Source: Flavobacteriaceae bacterium | GTDB taxonomy: Bacteria > Bacteroidota > Bacteroidia > Flavobacteriales > Flavobacteriaceae | Direction of reading: 5' to 3' | DNA length: 5,574 nt | Assembly: GCA_030633225.1 (NCBI GenBank) | Contig: DAOVTF010000148.1 | Span: 1-5,574, forward strand | Shown: piece after piece, positions 5,216 to 5,574 of the stretch | Numbering within the stretch: position 1 is the stretch's first letter | How the letters are laid out: every line of letters begins with the position of its first letter | Made by a program: the position numbers and the translations under genes | The notes under the pieces: model-generated | The model's input: only the letters and a program-made list of their open reading frames with translations | Told to the model about the DNA's origin: nothing | Databases searched by the model: none

Positions 5216-5574
5216 CTAATATTTTTTTTAATTTAATTTTAATTCTTTTAATACGCACACCAATGTTATTTGGATTTGTTCCTATAATAGCAGCGATTTC
5301 CTTATATGATTTTTCTTCTAAATAAAGCATAATAATGGCTCTATCTATTTCTGATAGTTTTTTAATAGCCGCATATAATAGATTTAGAGATTCGTCTGAA
5401 AATGCATAATTATCTTCAGTTTCTTCAGCAGGCAAAGAGTCAGATGCAAAATGCTGGCGGTTATTTTTCCTTTTCTTAAGTAAGGTCAAACAAACGTTTA
5501 ATGAAATTCTATAAACCCAGGTACTCCATTCCGATTCCTCACGAAAGTTTTCTTTACTCCTCCAAATTTGCAAA
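5199..5574 (-). CDS. ECF-type RNA polymerase sigma factor (N-terminus outside the window)
   Basis: A sigma-70 family, extracytoplasmic-function sigma factor: it directs RNA polymerase to a small set of promoters, usually after release from a membrane partner. About 124 C-terminal residues are visible. FREESEWSTWVYRISLNVCL at residues 10-29 of the visible part is the end of region 2, which recognises and melts the -10 element. A polar linker covers about 35-61. Region 4 (about 62-118) has the helix-turn-helix SYKEIAAIIGTNPNNIGVRI, which binds the -35 element. A complete ECF sigma is about 160-190 residues, so some 40-60 are missing past base 5574. The TTG at 5573 is internal (before QIW) and not the real start. 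It overlaps the downstream membrane-protein gene by 17 bases. Which ECF group it belongs to cannot be told here. Confidence 0.9.
   Translation of the reverse strand, partial: LQIWRSKENFREESEWSTWVYRISLNVCLTLLKKRKNNRQHFASDSLPAEETEDNYAFSDESLNLLYAAIKKLSEIDRAIIMLYLEEKSYKEIAAIIGTNPNNIGVRIKRIKIKLKKILDGKNN

Overview
The window is AT-rich and looks like chromosomal DNA from a Bacteroidota bacterium, most likely a member of the Flavobacteriaceae. The reasons are the protein sequences themselves (the CoaD, Ddl, PASTA and RluD products all have the flavobacterial flavour), the gene order PASTA-rluD divergent from ddl-coaD, the general lack of strong Shine-Dalgarno sites, and TAnnTTTG-type promoter elements upstream of two genes. 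This assignment rests on recall of family sequences, not on a search.

Left part (1-1384, minus strand): ddl (D-alanine--D-alanine ligase, complete) is followed by coaD (phosphopantetheine adenylyltransferase, cut by the left edge). Middle (1385-1521): a 137-base divergent intergenic region with two candidate -7 elements and two inverted repeats, one of which overlaps a -7 element. Plus-strand cluster (1522-3804): a membrane-anchored protein with two PASTA domains, an RluD-type 23S rRNA pseudouridine synthase whose ATG overlaps the preceding stop by one base, and a CatA-like (chloramphenicol acetyltransferase family) enzyme 22 bases further on. These three are probably one operon. A convergent zone (3805-3992) holds a weak hairpin, a GC-stem terminator and an 18-codon stop-to-stop stretch that may be the tail of a lost gene.

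Right part (3993-5574, minus strand): an ECF-type sigma factor (N-terminus outside the window), a four-helix membrane protein whose start lies inside the sigma gene (17-base overlap) and which may be its anti-sigma or sensing partner, and, after a 113-base gap, a small membrane protein with two glycine ladders of exact four-residue period.

Functionally the left and middle genes are housekeeping: cell-wall precursor synthesis (Ddl), probable peptidoglycan binding (PASTA protein), coenzyme A synthesis (CoaD) and ribosome maturation (RluD). The right block is a small regulatory/membrane module of unknown stimulus. I see no CRISPR array, tRNA, rRNA, insertion sequence or phage gene. The items most worth a second look are the glycine-ladder protein, the sigma/membrane-protein pair, the inverted repeat at the PASTA promoter, and the possible gene remnant by the terminator. 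None of them amounts to clear evidence of a new system.
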